Shown here piece after piece: positions 7,669-15,751 of a stretch of 64,000 nt of DNA (its first letter is position 1; each line of letters starts with the position of its first letter). A program made the translations under genes and the position numbers. This stretch comes from Pseudorhodoferax soli (lineage in GTDB: Bacteria > Pseudomonadota > Gammaproteobacteria > Burkholderiales > Burkholderiaceae_C), in contig NZ_QPJK01000001.1 in assembly GCF_003337555.1 (NCBI RefSeq), positions 248,001 to 312,000 on the forward strand, in the 5' to 3' direction. The notes beneath the pieces are model-generated. The model was given only the letters and a program-made list of their open reading frames with translations, made no database searches and was not told the origin of the DNA.

Positions 7669-9000
7669 TCAATGCGCGGCCTGGGCCGTCTGTGCGGCGG
7701 CGGCACGCACCGGCGCACGCGCCACCGGAGCCTGGCCACGCACGGCAGGGCCGACGTTGGCAGCGATCACGCGGCGCACCTGCTCGTCGGCACCGCGGGC
7801 ATCGGCCGCATAGACGGCCGTGGCCGCCAGCGGGGCGCTGCGCGGCGCCTCGGCCAGCGTGCGGCCGTCCTTGTGCGTGACATCCACCGTCACGTCCATG
7901 GACAGGCCAACGCGCAGCGGGTTGGCCGTCAGCTGCTGTGGGTCGAGCGTGATGCGTACCGGCACGCGCTGCACCACCTTGATCCAGTTGCCGGTGGCGT
8001 TCTGCGCGGGCAGCAACGCGAAGGCTGCACCCGTGCCCACGCCCAGGCCCGAGACTTCGCCTTTGTATTCGACCTTCTTGCCGTACACGTCGGCCGTCAG
8101 CTTGACGGGCTGGCCGATGCGGATGTTGCGCAACTGGACTTCCTTGAAGTTGGCGTCCACCCAGAGCTGGTCCAGCGGCACCACCGACATCAGTGGCGTG
8201 CCGGCGGCCACGCGCTGGCCCAGCTGGACGCTGCGCCTGGCGACATAGCCCGAGACCGGCGCGGGCAATGCGGCGCGCTGCGTGGCCAGCCAGGCCTCGC
8301 GCACCTTGGCCGCGGCGGCCAGCACGCTGGGGTGCTGGTCCACGCTGGTGCCTTCGGTCATGGACTGGTTGCTGGCCAGTTGCTCGCGCGCGGCCGCGGC
8401 CGCGGCCTGTGCCGACTGCACGCCGGCCTCGGCCGCCGCGAGTGCGCTCTTGGTGTTGGCCAGCGTGGTCTGGGCGTGGTGCAGTTCTTCCCGCGAGACT
8501 GCGCCATTGCCCGACAGCGACTGGCGCCGGTTCAGGTCGTCGTTGGCGCGTGCCATCTCGCTCTGCGCGCGACCGATCTCGGTGCGCGCGCGCACCACGT
8601 CCGCATCGCGCAGCGACACCTGGGCCGCGAGCGCGCCGTTGTTGGCGTACAGCGTGCGCACCTGGCGCACGGTCTGCGCCAGTTGGGCCTCGGCCTGCTC
8701 GAGCGCGACGCGCCCGTCCGCTGGGTCCAGCTGCACCAGCGGCTGGCCGGCCTGCACGCGGTCGGTGTCGTCGGCCAGGATGGCCATCACCGTGCCGCCG
8801 ATCTGCGGCGTGATCTGCACGAGGTTGCCCTGCACGTAGGCGTTGTCGGTTTCCTCGTAGTGGCTGGCGACCAGCCATTCGTAGGCGGCCAGGCCCAGCC
8901 CGGCGACGACGACGACGGCGGCGATGGCGGTCAGGGCCTTCTTGCGCTTGCCCGGGGCAGCGGGTTCGGAGGCGGCGGCGGTTGTTGTAGTGGTGTTCAT
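7669..9000 (-). CDS. emrA: Membrane-fusion (periplasmic adaptor) protein, HlyD/EmrA family
   Basis: Adaptor of 443 aa. A Thr/Ala-rich cytoplasmic start (residues 1-20) leads to one membrane anchor (about 22-42, ALTAIAAVVVVAGLGLAAY). Then come a biotinyl-lipoyl half (VQITPQIGGTVMAILADD), a long Ala/Gln-rich coiled-coil hairpin (about 95-230), the second lipoyl half (RAALPAPVSGYVARR) and a beta-barrel. The C-terminal 50 residues are Ala/Val/Arg-rich and probably disordered. It bridges EmrB and the outer-membrane factor encoded on either side of it (gaps of 22 and 29 bases). The start MNTTTTTAAASEP is an ATG and no other is likely. Confidence 0.92.
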   Translation of the reverse strand: MNTTTTTAAASEPAAPGKRKKALTAIAAVVVVAGLGLAAYEWLVASHYEETDNAYVQGNLVQITPQIGGTVMAILADDTDRVQAGQPLVQLDPADGRVALEQAEAQLAQTVRQVRTLYANNGALAAQVSLRDADVVRARTEIGRAQSEMARANDDLNRRQSLSGNGAVSREELHHAQTTLANTKSALAAAEAGVQSAQAAAAAAREQLASNQSMTEGTSVDQHPSVLAAAAKVREAWLATQRAALPAPVSGYVARRSVQLGQRVAAGTPLMSVVPLDQLWVDANFKEVQLRNIRIGQPVKLTADVYGKKVEYKGEVSGLGVGTGAAFALLPAQNATGNWIKVVQRVPVRITLDPQQLTANPLRVGLSMDVTVDVTHKDGRTLAEAPRSAPLAATAVYAADARGADEQVRRVIAANVGPAVRGQAPVARAPVRAAAAQTAQAAH

Positions 9001-9029
9001 GGTGATCGGGTCCGGAAGGGAAAGGCGGA

Positions 9030-10475
9030 TCAGCGCCCGGTGTTGAGTGCCAGCGGCGTGGCATCGACCGCGACGCCACCGCCCAGCGCATGGGCCAGCT
9101 GCGCCTGCACGTCGAGCGCGCGGGCGGCCAGTTCGACCTGCTGGCGGCGCTGGACCAGCACGTTGGATTCAGCGGTCAGCACCTGCAGGTAGTTGCCCAG
9201 GCCAGCGCCATAGCGCTGCTTGGCGATCGCATAGGCGCCTTCGGCAGCCTCCTGGGCGGCCCGCTGCTCCTGCTGCTGCAGGGCGACCGAGCGCACAGAG
9301 ACGAGCTGGTCGGCCACCTCGCGCACGGCGCCGACGATGGCGCCGTTGTAGCTTTCCACGGCAGCATCGACATCGGCGGCCTTGCCGCGCAGGTTGGCGC
9401 GCAGGCGACCGGCGTCGAAGAGCGGCAGGCGCAGCGCCGGGCCGATGCCCCATTGCAGGCTGCCGGCCTGCACCAGGTTGTTCAGGCCGATGCTGGACAG
9501 GCCGGCGAAGCCGGTCAGGCTGATGTTGGGATAGAACTGGGCGCGCGCGGAATCCACGTCGCGCGCGGCGGCCTCGACGCGCCAGCGCGCGGCCTGCACA
9601 TCGGCGCGGCGGCCCAGCAGGTCGGCCGGCAGCACAGCGGGCAGGCTCGGCGCCTGCAGGCGGGCCAGCGACGGCGCAGCATCCTGCAGGGCCGCGGGCG
9701 GCTGGGCCGCAAGCGCGGCCAAGGCGTGGCGCGACAACTGGATCTGCTCGCGCAGCGCTTCGATCTGCTGGCGCGCCTCGGGCAGGCCGCCCTCGGCCTG
9801 GCGCAGTTCCAGCCGCGTGTCCAGGCCGGCGTCGAGCCGGTCCTTCACCAGGGCCAGTTGCTCGCCGCGCTGGGCCAGCGTGCGTTCGGCCACGCTCAGC
9901 TGGTCTTGTGCGCGCGCCAGCTGCAGCCAGCCGCGCACGATCTGTTGGGCCAGCAGCGCGCGCGCCGCCTGGGCATCGGCCGCGGCGGCGCGCGCGCTGC
10001 CCAGCGCGGCGTCGAGCGCAGCGCGGTTCTTGCCGAAGAAGTCCAGCTCCCAGCTGCTGGACAGCTGGAGCAGCCCGTTGTTGCGCACCGAGCCGGCCAG
10101 CGGCGCGGGCACAGCGCCGTTCTCGGTGTAGCGCTGGCGCGTGATGTCCACACCCAGGCCCAGCTGCGGCAGCAGGGCGGCGTCTGCCACCTCGACCACG
10201 GCCATGGCACGCGCCAGCCGCGCCTGCGCCAGGCCCAGGCTCGGGCTGCCGGCCAACGCCTGGTCGACCAGCTGGTCGAGCGCGGGATCGCCGTAGGCGC
10301 GCCACCAGGCGGTCTCGACGGCTGGCACCGAGGCGGCGGTCTGCAGCGGCACGCCGACCGCGGCGGCCTCGCGCAGCTGGGCCTGCGGCGCGATGCCGGA
10401 GGGGTTGGCGCAGGCCACCAGGGCCAGCACCAGGGCGGCAGCCAGCGTCAGGTGCAGGCTTGGAGCGGATGTCAT
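9030..10475 (-). CDS. Outer-membrane efflux lipoprotein, NodT/OprM (TolC) family
   Basis: Outer-membrane channel of 481 aa. It begins with a lipoprotein signal (LALVAC, acylated Cys 22) and contains two OEP repeats with long alpha-hairpins rich in Ala, Gln and Arg. Family motifs include VPAVETAWWRAYGDPALDQLV after the leader, RADVQAARWRVEAAARDVD, and FYPNISLTGFAGL. The chosen ATG overlaps the marR stop by four bases (ATGA). Together with EmrA and EmrB it would complete a tripartite pump. Encoding a dedicated outer-membrane factor, rather than sharing TolC, is common in Burkholderiales. Confidence 0.9.
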   Translation of the reverse strand: MTSAPSLHLTLAAALVLALVACANPSGIAPQAQLREAAAVGVPLQTAASVPAVETAWWRAYGDPALDQLVDQALAGSPSLGLAQARLARAMAVVEVADAALLPQLGLGVDITRQRYTENGAVPAPLAGSVRNNGLLQLSSSWELDFFGKNRAALDAALGSARAAAADAQAARALLAQQIVRGWLQLARAQDQLSVAERTLAQRGEQLALVKDRLDAGLDTRLELRQAEGGLPEARQQIEALREQIQLSRHALAALAAQPPAALQDAAPSLARLQAPSLPAVLPADLLGRRADVQAARWRVEAAARDVDSARAQFYPNISLTGFAGLSSIGLNNLVQAGSLQWGIGPALRLPLFDAGRLRANLRGKAADVDAAVESYNGAIVGAVREVADQLVSVRSVALQQQEQRAAQEAAEGAYAIAKQRYGAGLGNYLQVLTAESNVLVQRRQQVELAARALDVQAQLAHALGGGVAVDATPLALNTGR

Positions 10476-11002
10476 GGGTTCTTCTTTCCAGCGCAGCCCT
10501 GCTGCGCGTTGTCCAGGATGCGGGCGAGGAAGCTCTTGAGCAGCAGCCATTCCTCGCGCGAGAAGCCGGCGAGGTAGGCGTTTTGCACGCGGCTCAGCGC
10601 CACCGGAATCTGCTCGGCCACGGCCTTGCCCTGTGGGGTCAGCGCGAGGCGCACCACGCGGCGGTCTTCAGAGGAGCGCTCGCGCTGGCACAGGCCCTTG
10701 GCCTCGAGCCGGTCGAGCAGGCGCGTCATCGCGCCGGCATCGAGTTCGCAGAGCCGCGCGAGTTCGGCCACGGTGGCGCCGCCCGGGTGCACGGCCAGCT
10801 TGAACAGCGGGATCCATTGCGCATGCGTGAGGCCGGTGGATTCCAGCTCGCGCTCCACGGCCAAGGCCACCAGGGACATGATGCGGCGCATCAGGTAGCC
10901 GACGCTGTCGCTTGGGTTGTAGCTCGTGGGTTCGTAGAAGTCCGCGGGCGGCGGGCGGCCGGCCATGGGGGGCATCGGCTTGCGCGAGAGTCGTTCGTCC
11001 AT
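10472..11002 (-). CDS. MarR-family transcriptional regulator of the efflux operon
   Basis: DNA-binding repressor of 176 aa. A 35-residue N-terminal extension rich in Pro precedes the MarR core. The winged helix lies about 70-130 (GATVAELARLCELDAGAMTRLLDRLEAKG, then the wing R-S-S-E-D-R-R-V-V-R). It is the first gene of the marR-OMF-emrA-emrB operon and faces an ABC exporter. Two perfect 12-bp palindromes lie in the 90 bases between them. The ATG is only eight bases after the predicted -10 hexamer, so the message would be leaderless or nearly so; there is no Shine-Dalgarno site and the internal Met codons 10 and 13 have none either. Autorepression released by a drug or phenolic ligand is the family norm. 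Confidence 0.9.
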   Translation of the reverse strand: MDERLSRKPMPPMAGRPPPADFYEPTSYNPSDSVGYLMRRIMSLVALAVERELESTGLTHAQWIPLFKLAVHPGGATVAELARLCELDAGAMTRLLDRLEAKGLCQRERSSEDRRVVRLALTPQGKAVAEQIPVALSRVQNAYLAGFSREEWLLLKSFLARILDNAQQGCAGKKNP

Positions 11003-11009
11003 GGGCAGA

Positions 11010-11038
11010 AATTTAATTGCCTAGGCAAATATTGTCAA
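11010..11038 (-). promoter_or_regulatory. Sigma70-type promoter of the marR-emr operon, operator in the spacer
   Basis: On the minus strand a consensus -35 TTGACA (11038-11033) is followed by a 17-base spacer and a -10 TAAATT (11015-11010). The spacer contains the palindrome TTGCCTAGGCAA. The expected transcription start is about 11003-11004, at or one base before the marR ATG (11002). Confidence 0.7.
11017..11028. promoter_or_regulatory. MarR operator candidate 1, perfect palindrome TTGCCTAGGCAA
   Basis: A perfect 12-bp palindrome between the -35 and -10 of the marR promoter. A bound dimer would block RNA polymerase. It differs from operator 2 only in the central two base pairs. Confidence 0.7.
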
Positions 11039-11046
11039 GGCTGTCT

Positions 11047-11058
11047 TTGCCATGGCAA
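11047..11058. promoter_or_regulatory. MarR operator candidate 2, perfect palindrome TTGCCATGGCAA
   Basis: A second perfect 12-bp palindrome, centred 30 bp (about three helical turns) from operator 1. It lies upstream of the marR -35 and about 35-45 bases before the ABC-exporter start, where it would overlap that gene's -35 region. Confidence 0.7.
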
Positions 11059-11092
11059 TTTCCGCAGTCGCGGCTGGATACACTCACGCCCC

Positions 11093-12898
11093 ATGCCTTC
11101 TTCTGCACATTCGGCGGCCGAGCCGGCCCAGGGGTCGCCGCGGTCGCTGCGTGGCCTGCTGCCGTTCCTCACGCCCTACCGCGGCCACATCGCGCTGGCC
11201 GCCCTGTTCCTGGTGCTGGCCGCCTGCGCCACGCTGGTGTTCCCGCTCGCGCTGCGCAGCCTGATCGACAACGGCCTGGTCAGCGGCGGCACCACGCCGC
11301 AGGACACGGGCGAGCGGCTGGTCGCGTTGCGCACGCACTTCTTCGAGCTGTTCGCCGTGGCGGCGGCACTGGGCCTGTTCTCGGCCGGCCGCTACTACGT
11401 GGTGAGCTGGCTCGGCGAGCGCGTCACCTCGGACCTGCGCAACGCGGTCTACGCCCATGTGGTGCGGCAAAGCCCCGAGTTCTTCGAAACCACGCAGACC
11501 GGCGAGGTGCTGTCGCGCCTGACTGGCGACACCACGCTGGTGCAGACGGTGGTCGGCTCATCGCTGTCGGTGGGCTTGCGCAATGCCGTGATGGGCGCCG
11601 GTGCGCTCGGCATGCTGGTCTGGTCCAACCCCTATGTGATGACGCAGGTGCTGGGCATCCTGGTGCTCGTGGTGCTGCCGACCATGTGGTTCGGCCGGCG
11701 CGTGCGCAAGCTCTCGCGCGCAAGCCAGGACCGCGTGGCCGACTCCAGCGCGATCGCGGCCGAGGTGCTCAACGCCATCCCCGTGGTGCAGAGCTACACG
11801 GCCGAGGCGCGGGAGGCCGCGCGCTTCACGCAGTCCACGCAGAACGCATTCAACACCGCCGTGCGGCGCACGCGTGCGCGCGCCGTGCTCGTGGCCTTCA
11901 TCATCACGGCCACCTCGGCCGCGCTGCTGTGGGGCCTGTACCAGGGCACGCAGGCCGTCATGCGCGGTGACATCTCGGCCGGCCACCTGGGCCAGACCGT
12001 GGTCTACGTGATCATCCTGGCCGGTGCCTTCGGCGCCCTCAGCGAGGTCTACGGCGACCTGCTGCGCGCGGCCGGGGCGACCGAGCGGTTGATGGAGCTG
12101 CTGCACATGCGCTCGCCGATCGCCTCGCCGGCGAGGCCAGCGCCGGCGCCCGCGCGCAACAGCGGCAGCCGTCTGGAATTGGCCGATGTGACCTTTCACT
12201 ACCCCTCGCGTCCGGCCCAGGCTGCGCTCAGCGACTTCAACCTGGCCGTGGCACCGGGCGAGACCGTGGCCCTGGTGGGCGCCAGCGGCGCGGGCAAGAG
12301 CACGGTCTTCCAGCTGCTGCTGCGCTTCTACGATCAGGAGCGCGGCAGCATCGCGCTCGACGGGGTGACCACGCGCGAGATGGCGCTGGACGAACTGCGC
12401 GGGCGCATCGGCATCGTGCCGCAAGACCCGGTGCTGTTCTCCACCAGCGCGCGGGAGAACATCCGTTACGGCCGGCCCGAGGCCAGCGATGCCGACGTCG
12501 AGGCCGCAGCGCGCGCGGCCTTCGCGCACGACTTCATCGAAGCCTTGCCCCAGGGCTACGACAGCTTCCTCGGCGAGCGCGGTGTGCGCCTGTCGGGTGG
12601 CCAGCGCCAGCGCATCGCGATCGCGCGCGCCATGCTCAAGAACGCGCCGCTGCTGCTGCTCGACGAGGCCACCAGCGCGCTGGACGCCGAGAGCGAGCGC
12701 ATGGTGCAGGCTGCGCTGGAATCGGCCATGCAGGGCCGCACCACGCTCGTCATCGCCCACCGTCTGGCCACCGTGCAGCAGGCCGACCGCATCGTGGTGC
12801 TCGAACAAGGCCGCATCGTCGAACAGGGCACGCATGCTGCGCTGGTGGCGGCCGGCGGCACCTACGCGCGTCTGGCCGCACTGCAGTTCACCCAGTAG
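11093..12898 (+). CDS. ABC exporter, fused membrane and ATPase domains (MsbA/MDR-like)
   Basis: Half-transporter of 601 aa that would act as a homodimer. An N-terminal type I exporter membrane domain with about six helices (roughly 30-320) is followed by the ATPase: Walker A GASGAGKS (396-403), signature LSGGQ (500-504), Walker [13 protein letters not shown] and the switch His in VIAHRL. It belongs to the bacterial subfamily B group. It is divergent from marR. A weak -10 (TACACT, 11079-11084) would start transcription one or two bases before the ATG, and no ribosome-binding site is seen. Palindrome 2 lies at the matching -35 position, so this gene is probably co-regulated with the emr pump. 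Substrate unknown; lipid, peptide or drug export are all possible. Confidence 0.9.
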   Translation: MPSSAHSAAEPAQGSPRSLRGLLPFLTPYRGHIALAALFLVLAACATLVFPLALRSLIDNGLVSGGTTPQDTGERLVALRTHFFELFAVAAALGLFSAGRYYVVSWLGERVTSDLRNAVYAHVVRQSPEFFETTQTGEVLSRLTGDTTLVQTVVGSSLSVGLRNAVMGAGALGMLVWSNPYVMTQVLGILVLVVLPTMWFGRRVRKLSRASQDRVADSSAIAAEVLNAIPVVQSYTAEAREAARFTQSTQNAFNTAVRRTRARAVLVAFIITATSAALLWGLYQGTQAVMRGDISAGHLGQTVVYVIILAGAFGALSEVYGDLLRAAGATERLMELLHMRSPIASPARPAPAPARNSGSRLELADVTFHYPSRPAQAALSDFNLAVAPGETVALVGASGAGKSTVFQLLLRFYDQERGSIALDGVTTREMALDELRGRIGIVPQDPVLFSTSARENIRYGRPEASDADVEAAARAAFAHDFIEALPQGYDSFLGERGVRLSGGQRQRIAIARAMLKNAPLLLLDEATSALDAESERMVQAALESAMQGRTTLVIAHRLATVQQADRIVVLEQGRIVEQGTHAALVAAGGTYARLAALQFTQ

Positions 12899-12919
12899 CA
12901 GCGACCCCTGCCGGCAGCC

Positions 12920-12936
12920 TATGCATGATATGCATA
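12920..12936. promoter_or_regulatory. Inverted repeat TATGCAT-GAT-ATGCATA upstream of gdhA
   Basis: A perfect 7-bp inverted repeat with a three-base centre, AT-rich in an otherwise GC-rich region, 87 bases before the gdhA ATG. The symmetry suggests a dimeric regulator site for gdhA. The regulator is not identifiable here. Confidence 0.5.
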
Positions 12937-12953
12937 AGGCACGAACCGGCCGC

Positions 12954-12976
12954 TACCGGGCTTGGACAGCCCGGTA
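12954..12976 (+). terminator. Hairpin between the ABC exporter gene and gdhA
   Basis: A 9-bp stem (TACCGGGCT / AGCCCGGTA) with a five-base loop lies 56 bases after the exporter stop. It is not followed by a T-run, so it may be a weak terminator, or a structure in the gdhA leader. Confidence 0.4.
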
Positions 12977-13022
12977 AGCCACGCCTAAGCTTGCGCTCCT
13001 CGACAACAACAGGAGCCAGTCC

Positions 13023-14330
13023 ATGGCAACCTCCTCTTCCACCCCGGCGCCCACCGCGCACGCCCTGCCCTCCTACCTGCAGGCCGACCATCTCGGCCCC
13101 TGGGGCATCTTCCTGCAGCAGGTCGACCGCGTGGAGCCCTATCTGGGCAATCTGGCGCGCTGGGTGGAAACACTCAAGCGGCCCAAGCGCATCCTGGTGG
13201 TGGACGTGCCGATCCACCTGGACGATGGCCGCATCGCCCACTTCGAGGGCTACCGCGTGCAGCACAACACCTCGCGCGGCCCGGGCAAAGGCGGCGTGCG
13301 CTTCCACCAGGACGTGACGCTGTCCGAGGTGATGGCGCTGTCGGCCTGGATGTCGATCAAGAACGCGGCCGTGAACGTGCCCTATGGCGGCGCCAAGGGC
13401 GGCATCCGCGTCGATCCCAAGACCTTGTCGCGCGGCGAGCTGGAGCGCATGACGCGCCGCTACACCAGCGAGATCGGCATCATCATCGGCCCGACCAAGG
13501 ACATCCCGGCACCGGACGTCAACACCAACGAGCAGATCATGGCCTGGATGATGGACACCTACTCCATGAACCAAGGCTCGACCGCCACCGGGGTGGTGAC
13601 GGGCAAGCCGGTGGACCTGGGCGGCTCCCTGGGCCGGCGCGAAGCCACGGGCCGTGGCGTGTTCACCGTGGGCGTGGAAGCGGCCAAGCGCATCGGCCTG
13701 GACGTGGCCAACGCGGCCGTGGCCGTGCAGGGCTTCGGCAACGTGGGCGGCATCGCCGGCAAGCTGTTCGCAGAGGCGGGCGCCCGCGTGGTGGCCGTGC
13801 AGGACCATGGCGGCGCGATCTACCGCGAGGCCGGCCTGGACGTGCCCTCGCTGCTCAAGCACGTGGCCGACAAGGGCACGGTGGCCGGCTTCGAGCACGC
13901 CGAGGTCATGGACGCCGACAAGTTCTGGGACGTGCCCTGCGACATCATGATCCCGGCCGCGCTGGAGCAGCAGATCACCAAGGCCAACGCGCACCGCATC
14001 CAGGCCCGCATGGTGATCGAAGGCGCCAACGGCCCGACCACGCCCGAGGCCGACGACATCCTGCACGAGCGCAACGTGCTGGTGCTGCCCGACGTGATCG
14101 CCAACGCCGGCGGCGTGACGGTGAGCTACTTCGAGTGGGTGCAGGACTTCTCCTCCTTCTTCTGGGACGAAGACGAGATCAACAAGCGCCTGGTGCGCGT
14201 GATGCAGCAGGCCTTCGCCGGTGTCTGGCAGGTGGCAGAGCAACACAAGGTGAGCCTGCGCACAGCAACCTTTATCGTGGCCTGCGAGCGCATCCTGCAC
14301 ACGCGAGAGCTGCGCGGGCTGTACCCCTGA
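13023..14330 (+). CDS. gdhA: Glutamate dehydrogenase (Glu/Leu/Phe/Val dehydrogenase family)
   Basis: Cytosolic enzyme of 435 aa for the reversible oxidative deamination of glutamate to 2-oxoglutarate and ammonia. Active-site residues are present: K89 (GPGKGG), K113 (SIKNA), catalytic K125 in PYGGAKGG and D165 in PAPDVNT. The dinucleotide fold shows GFGNVGG at 237-243. It belongs to the short hexameric type with an N-terminal extension of about 25 residues. Coenzyme preference cannot be decided by eye. An AGGAG ribosome-binding site stands before the ATG. It is a single gene with its own upstream palindrome, between an exporter and the converging nuo train. Confidence 0.95.
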   Translation: MATSSSTPAPTAHALPSYLQADHLGPWGIFLQQVDRVEPYLGNLARWVETLKRPKRILVVDVPIHLDDGRIAHFEGYRVQHNTSRGPGKGGVRFHQDVTLSEVMALSAWMSIKNAAVNVPYGGAKGGIRVDPKTLSRGELERMTRRYTSEIGIIIGPTKDIPAPDVNTNEQIMAWMMDTYSMNQGSTATGVVTGKPVDLGGSLGRREATGRGVFTVGVEAAKRIGLDVANAAVAVQGFGNVGGIAGKLFAEAGARVVAVQDHGGAIYREAGLDVPSLLKHVADKGTVAGFEHAEVMDADKFWDVPCDIMIPAALEQQITKANAHRIQARMVIEGANGPTTPEADDILHERNVLVLPDVIANAGGVTVSYFEWVQDFSSFFWDEDEINKRLVRVMQQAFAGVWQVAEQHKVSLRTATFIVACERILHTRELRGLYP

Positions 14331-14361
14331 CCGCCGCCCGGCCGCCCGAAGGCGGTCACAC

Positions 14362-14382
14362 CCTGTGCCCAACGGGCACAGG
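14362..14382. terminator. Hairpin between converging gdhA and the DUF1178 gene
   Basis: CCTGTGCCC - AAC - GGGCACAGG forms a 9-bp stem with a three-base loop between the two stop codons. There is no T-run on either side. A smaller GC stem (CCGCC-CGAA-GGCGG) stands just before it at 14342-14355. Together they may end both transcripts. Confidence 0.5.
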
Positions 14383-14397
14383 CTCCAAGCCCCTGGC

Positions 14398-14838
14398 CTA
14401 CTGCAACGGCTCCTTGAGGGCCTTGGGGATCGGCAAGGGCATCACGGCGATGCCCTCTTCCAGCAAGGATTCGGTCTCCTCGCGCGAGGCCTGGCCGCGG
14501 ATGCTGCGCTCCGCGGTCTCGCCGTAATGGATGCGGCGGGCTTCCTCGGCGAACTTGCCGCCCACGTCCTCGGTGTTGGCCAGCACATGGCGCACCATCT
14601 TCATCCACGCCGCCTGCAGTTGCGGCTCCACCGCCGCCACCTCACGCCGCGGGCTCTCAGCCGGTTCGCTCGCGCCCAGGTTCAGGCGCGGGGCGGACAG
14701 CTTCTTTGCCACGGCGGTGTCGCCGCAGACCGGGCATTCCACAAGCTCGCGCGCCAGTTGGGACTGGAAGTCGTCTTCCGAGCCGAACCAGCCTTCGAAG
14801 CTGTGACCATGGGGGCACTGAAGGTCCAGGACTTTCAT
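14398..14838 (-). CDS. DUF1178 family protein with a zinc-ribbon-like N-terminus
   Basis: Small protein of 146 aa with no known function. The N-terminus MKVLDLQCPHGHSFEGWFGS and the later ECPVCGD form a C-P-H-G-H ... C-P-V-C set that looks like a metal-binding knuckle. The rest is charged and probably helical, ending in PLPIPKALKEPLQ. DUF1178 genes are widespread in alpha- and betaproteobacteria. It follows the NUDIX gene by eight bases and is the last gene of the nuo train, so it is likely co-transcribed with complex I. Confidence 0.85.
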   Translation of the reverse strand: MKVLDLQCPHGHSFEGWFGSEDDFQSQLARELVECPVCGDTAVAKKLSAPRLNLGASEPAESPRREVAAVEPQLQAAWMKMVRHVLANTEDVGGKFAEEARRIHYGETAERSIRGQASREETESLLEEGIAVMPLPIPKALKEPLQ

Positions 14839-14846
14839 GGACCGAA

Positions 14847-15446
14847 TTATCCGGCGCCCGCACCGTCCGGGTTGGGCTGCCACTGCAAGTCCCAGGCACC
14901 GGCACGCCAATTCTGCAGCCACAGCGCAGCGCTCAGGGTCTTGGCGTCGGTCACCGTGCCGTCGCGACACCAGGCCAGCAACTCGTCCACGCTGGCGCTG
15001 AAGACCTCGAGGAACTCGCCTGCATCGAGATGCCGTTCCTGCAGCACAAGACCGCGCGCGAACCAGATCTCGATGAACTCGGTCGAATAGGAAATGACGG
15101 GGTGCAGCACGCCCGCCTTGGCCCATTCGCGCGCGGTGTAGCCGGTTTCTTCCAGCAATTCGCGGCGGCCGCAAGTCCAGGTGTCCTCAAAGGCATCGAG
15201 CTTGCCGGCCGGGAACTCGACCATCACACGGCCCATCGGGTGCCTGTACTGGCGCTCCAGAACGATGCGGCCATCGTCGAGCAGCGGCACGACCATGACG
15301 GCGCCCGGGTGCACGACGAATTCGCGTGTGTCGCTGCCACCATCGGGCAGGCGCACCGTGTCGCGCAGCACGTGCAGGAAGCGGCCACGCAGCAGTACCT
15401 CGCGCTGCACGGTTTCTTCGGTCAGATGAGCGTCGTCCCTGTCCAT
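14847..15446 (-). CDS. NUDIX hydrolase, ADP-ribose pyrophosphatase-like
   Basis: Enzyme of 199 aa of the ADP-ribose / nucleoside-diphosphate-sugar pyrophosphatase type. The NUDIX box is complete: G-x5-E-x7-R-E-x2-E-E-x-G is met by GKLDAFE...RRELLEETG (residues about 81-102), giving the metal-binding glutamates. It starts two bases after the DUF2818 stop and precedes DUF1178 closely. Being in the same unit as complex I suggests a role in clearing NAD-derived ADP-ribose, but this is inference. Confidence 0.88.
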   Translation of the reverse strand: MDRDDAHLTEETVQREVLLRGRFLHVLRDTVRLPDGGSDTREFVVHPGAVMVVPLLDDGRIVLERQYRHPMGRVMVEFPAGKLDAFEDTWTCGRRELLEETGYTAREWAKAGVLHPVISYSTEFIEIWFARGLVLQERHLDAGEFLEVFSASVDELLAWCRDGTVTDAKTLSAALWLQNWRAGAWDLQWQPNPDGAGAG

Positions 15447-15447
15447 G

Positions 15448-15750
15448 TCAGTGCCGGTGCTTGAGCAGGTAGCGCCAGACGAAGCCGGGAAAAGCCAGCG
15501 TCACGAACAACGCAGCGGTGACGGCGTAGAACTCCCAGCCCTGGGGCGCGATGCGGCCCACGTTGCGTTCGAGCACCAGGCCCAGCGCGCCGACCGCCAG
15601 GTAGTACACCAGCAGTTCGAGCAAGCGCAGGGCCATGCCCTTGCCCTGCGCGAGGCGCAGGCCCAGGAACAACCGCTGCGTGAGGAAAGGCAGGTTGGCG
15701 GCCACCACGGCCGCCAGGATCACGAGCCAGACCGCCGCATCGGGCGCCAA
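15448..15750 (-). CDS. DUF2818 family small membrane protein, TTG start
   Basis: A 100-aa protein with three hydrophobic segments (about 6-22, 43-60 and 72-92) and a basic C-terminus (WRYLLKHRH). The start is a TTG at 15748-15750, giving MAPDAAVWLVILAAVVAANLPFL. No ATG is available, and the codon follows the nuoN stop after one base, so it is translationally coupled. DUF2818 is found next to nuoN in Burkholderiales. Its function is unknown; its place suggests an accessory or assembly role for complex I. Confidence 0.85.
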   Translation of the reverse strand: MAPDAAVWLVILAAVVAANLPFLTQRLFLGLRLAQGKGMALRLLELLVYYLAVGALGLVLERNVGRIAPQGWEFYAVTAALFVTLAFPGFVWRYLLKHRH

Positions 15751-15751
15751 C

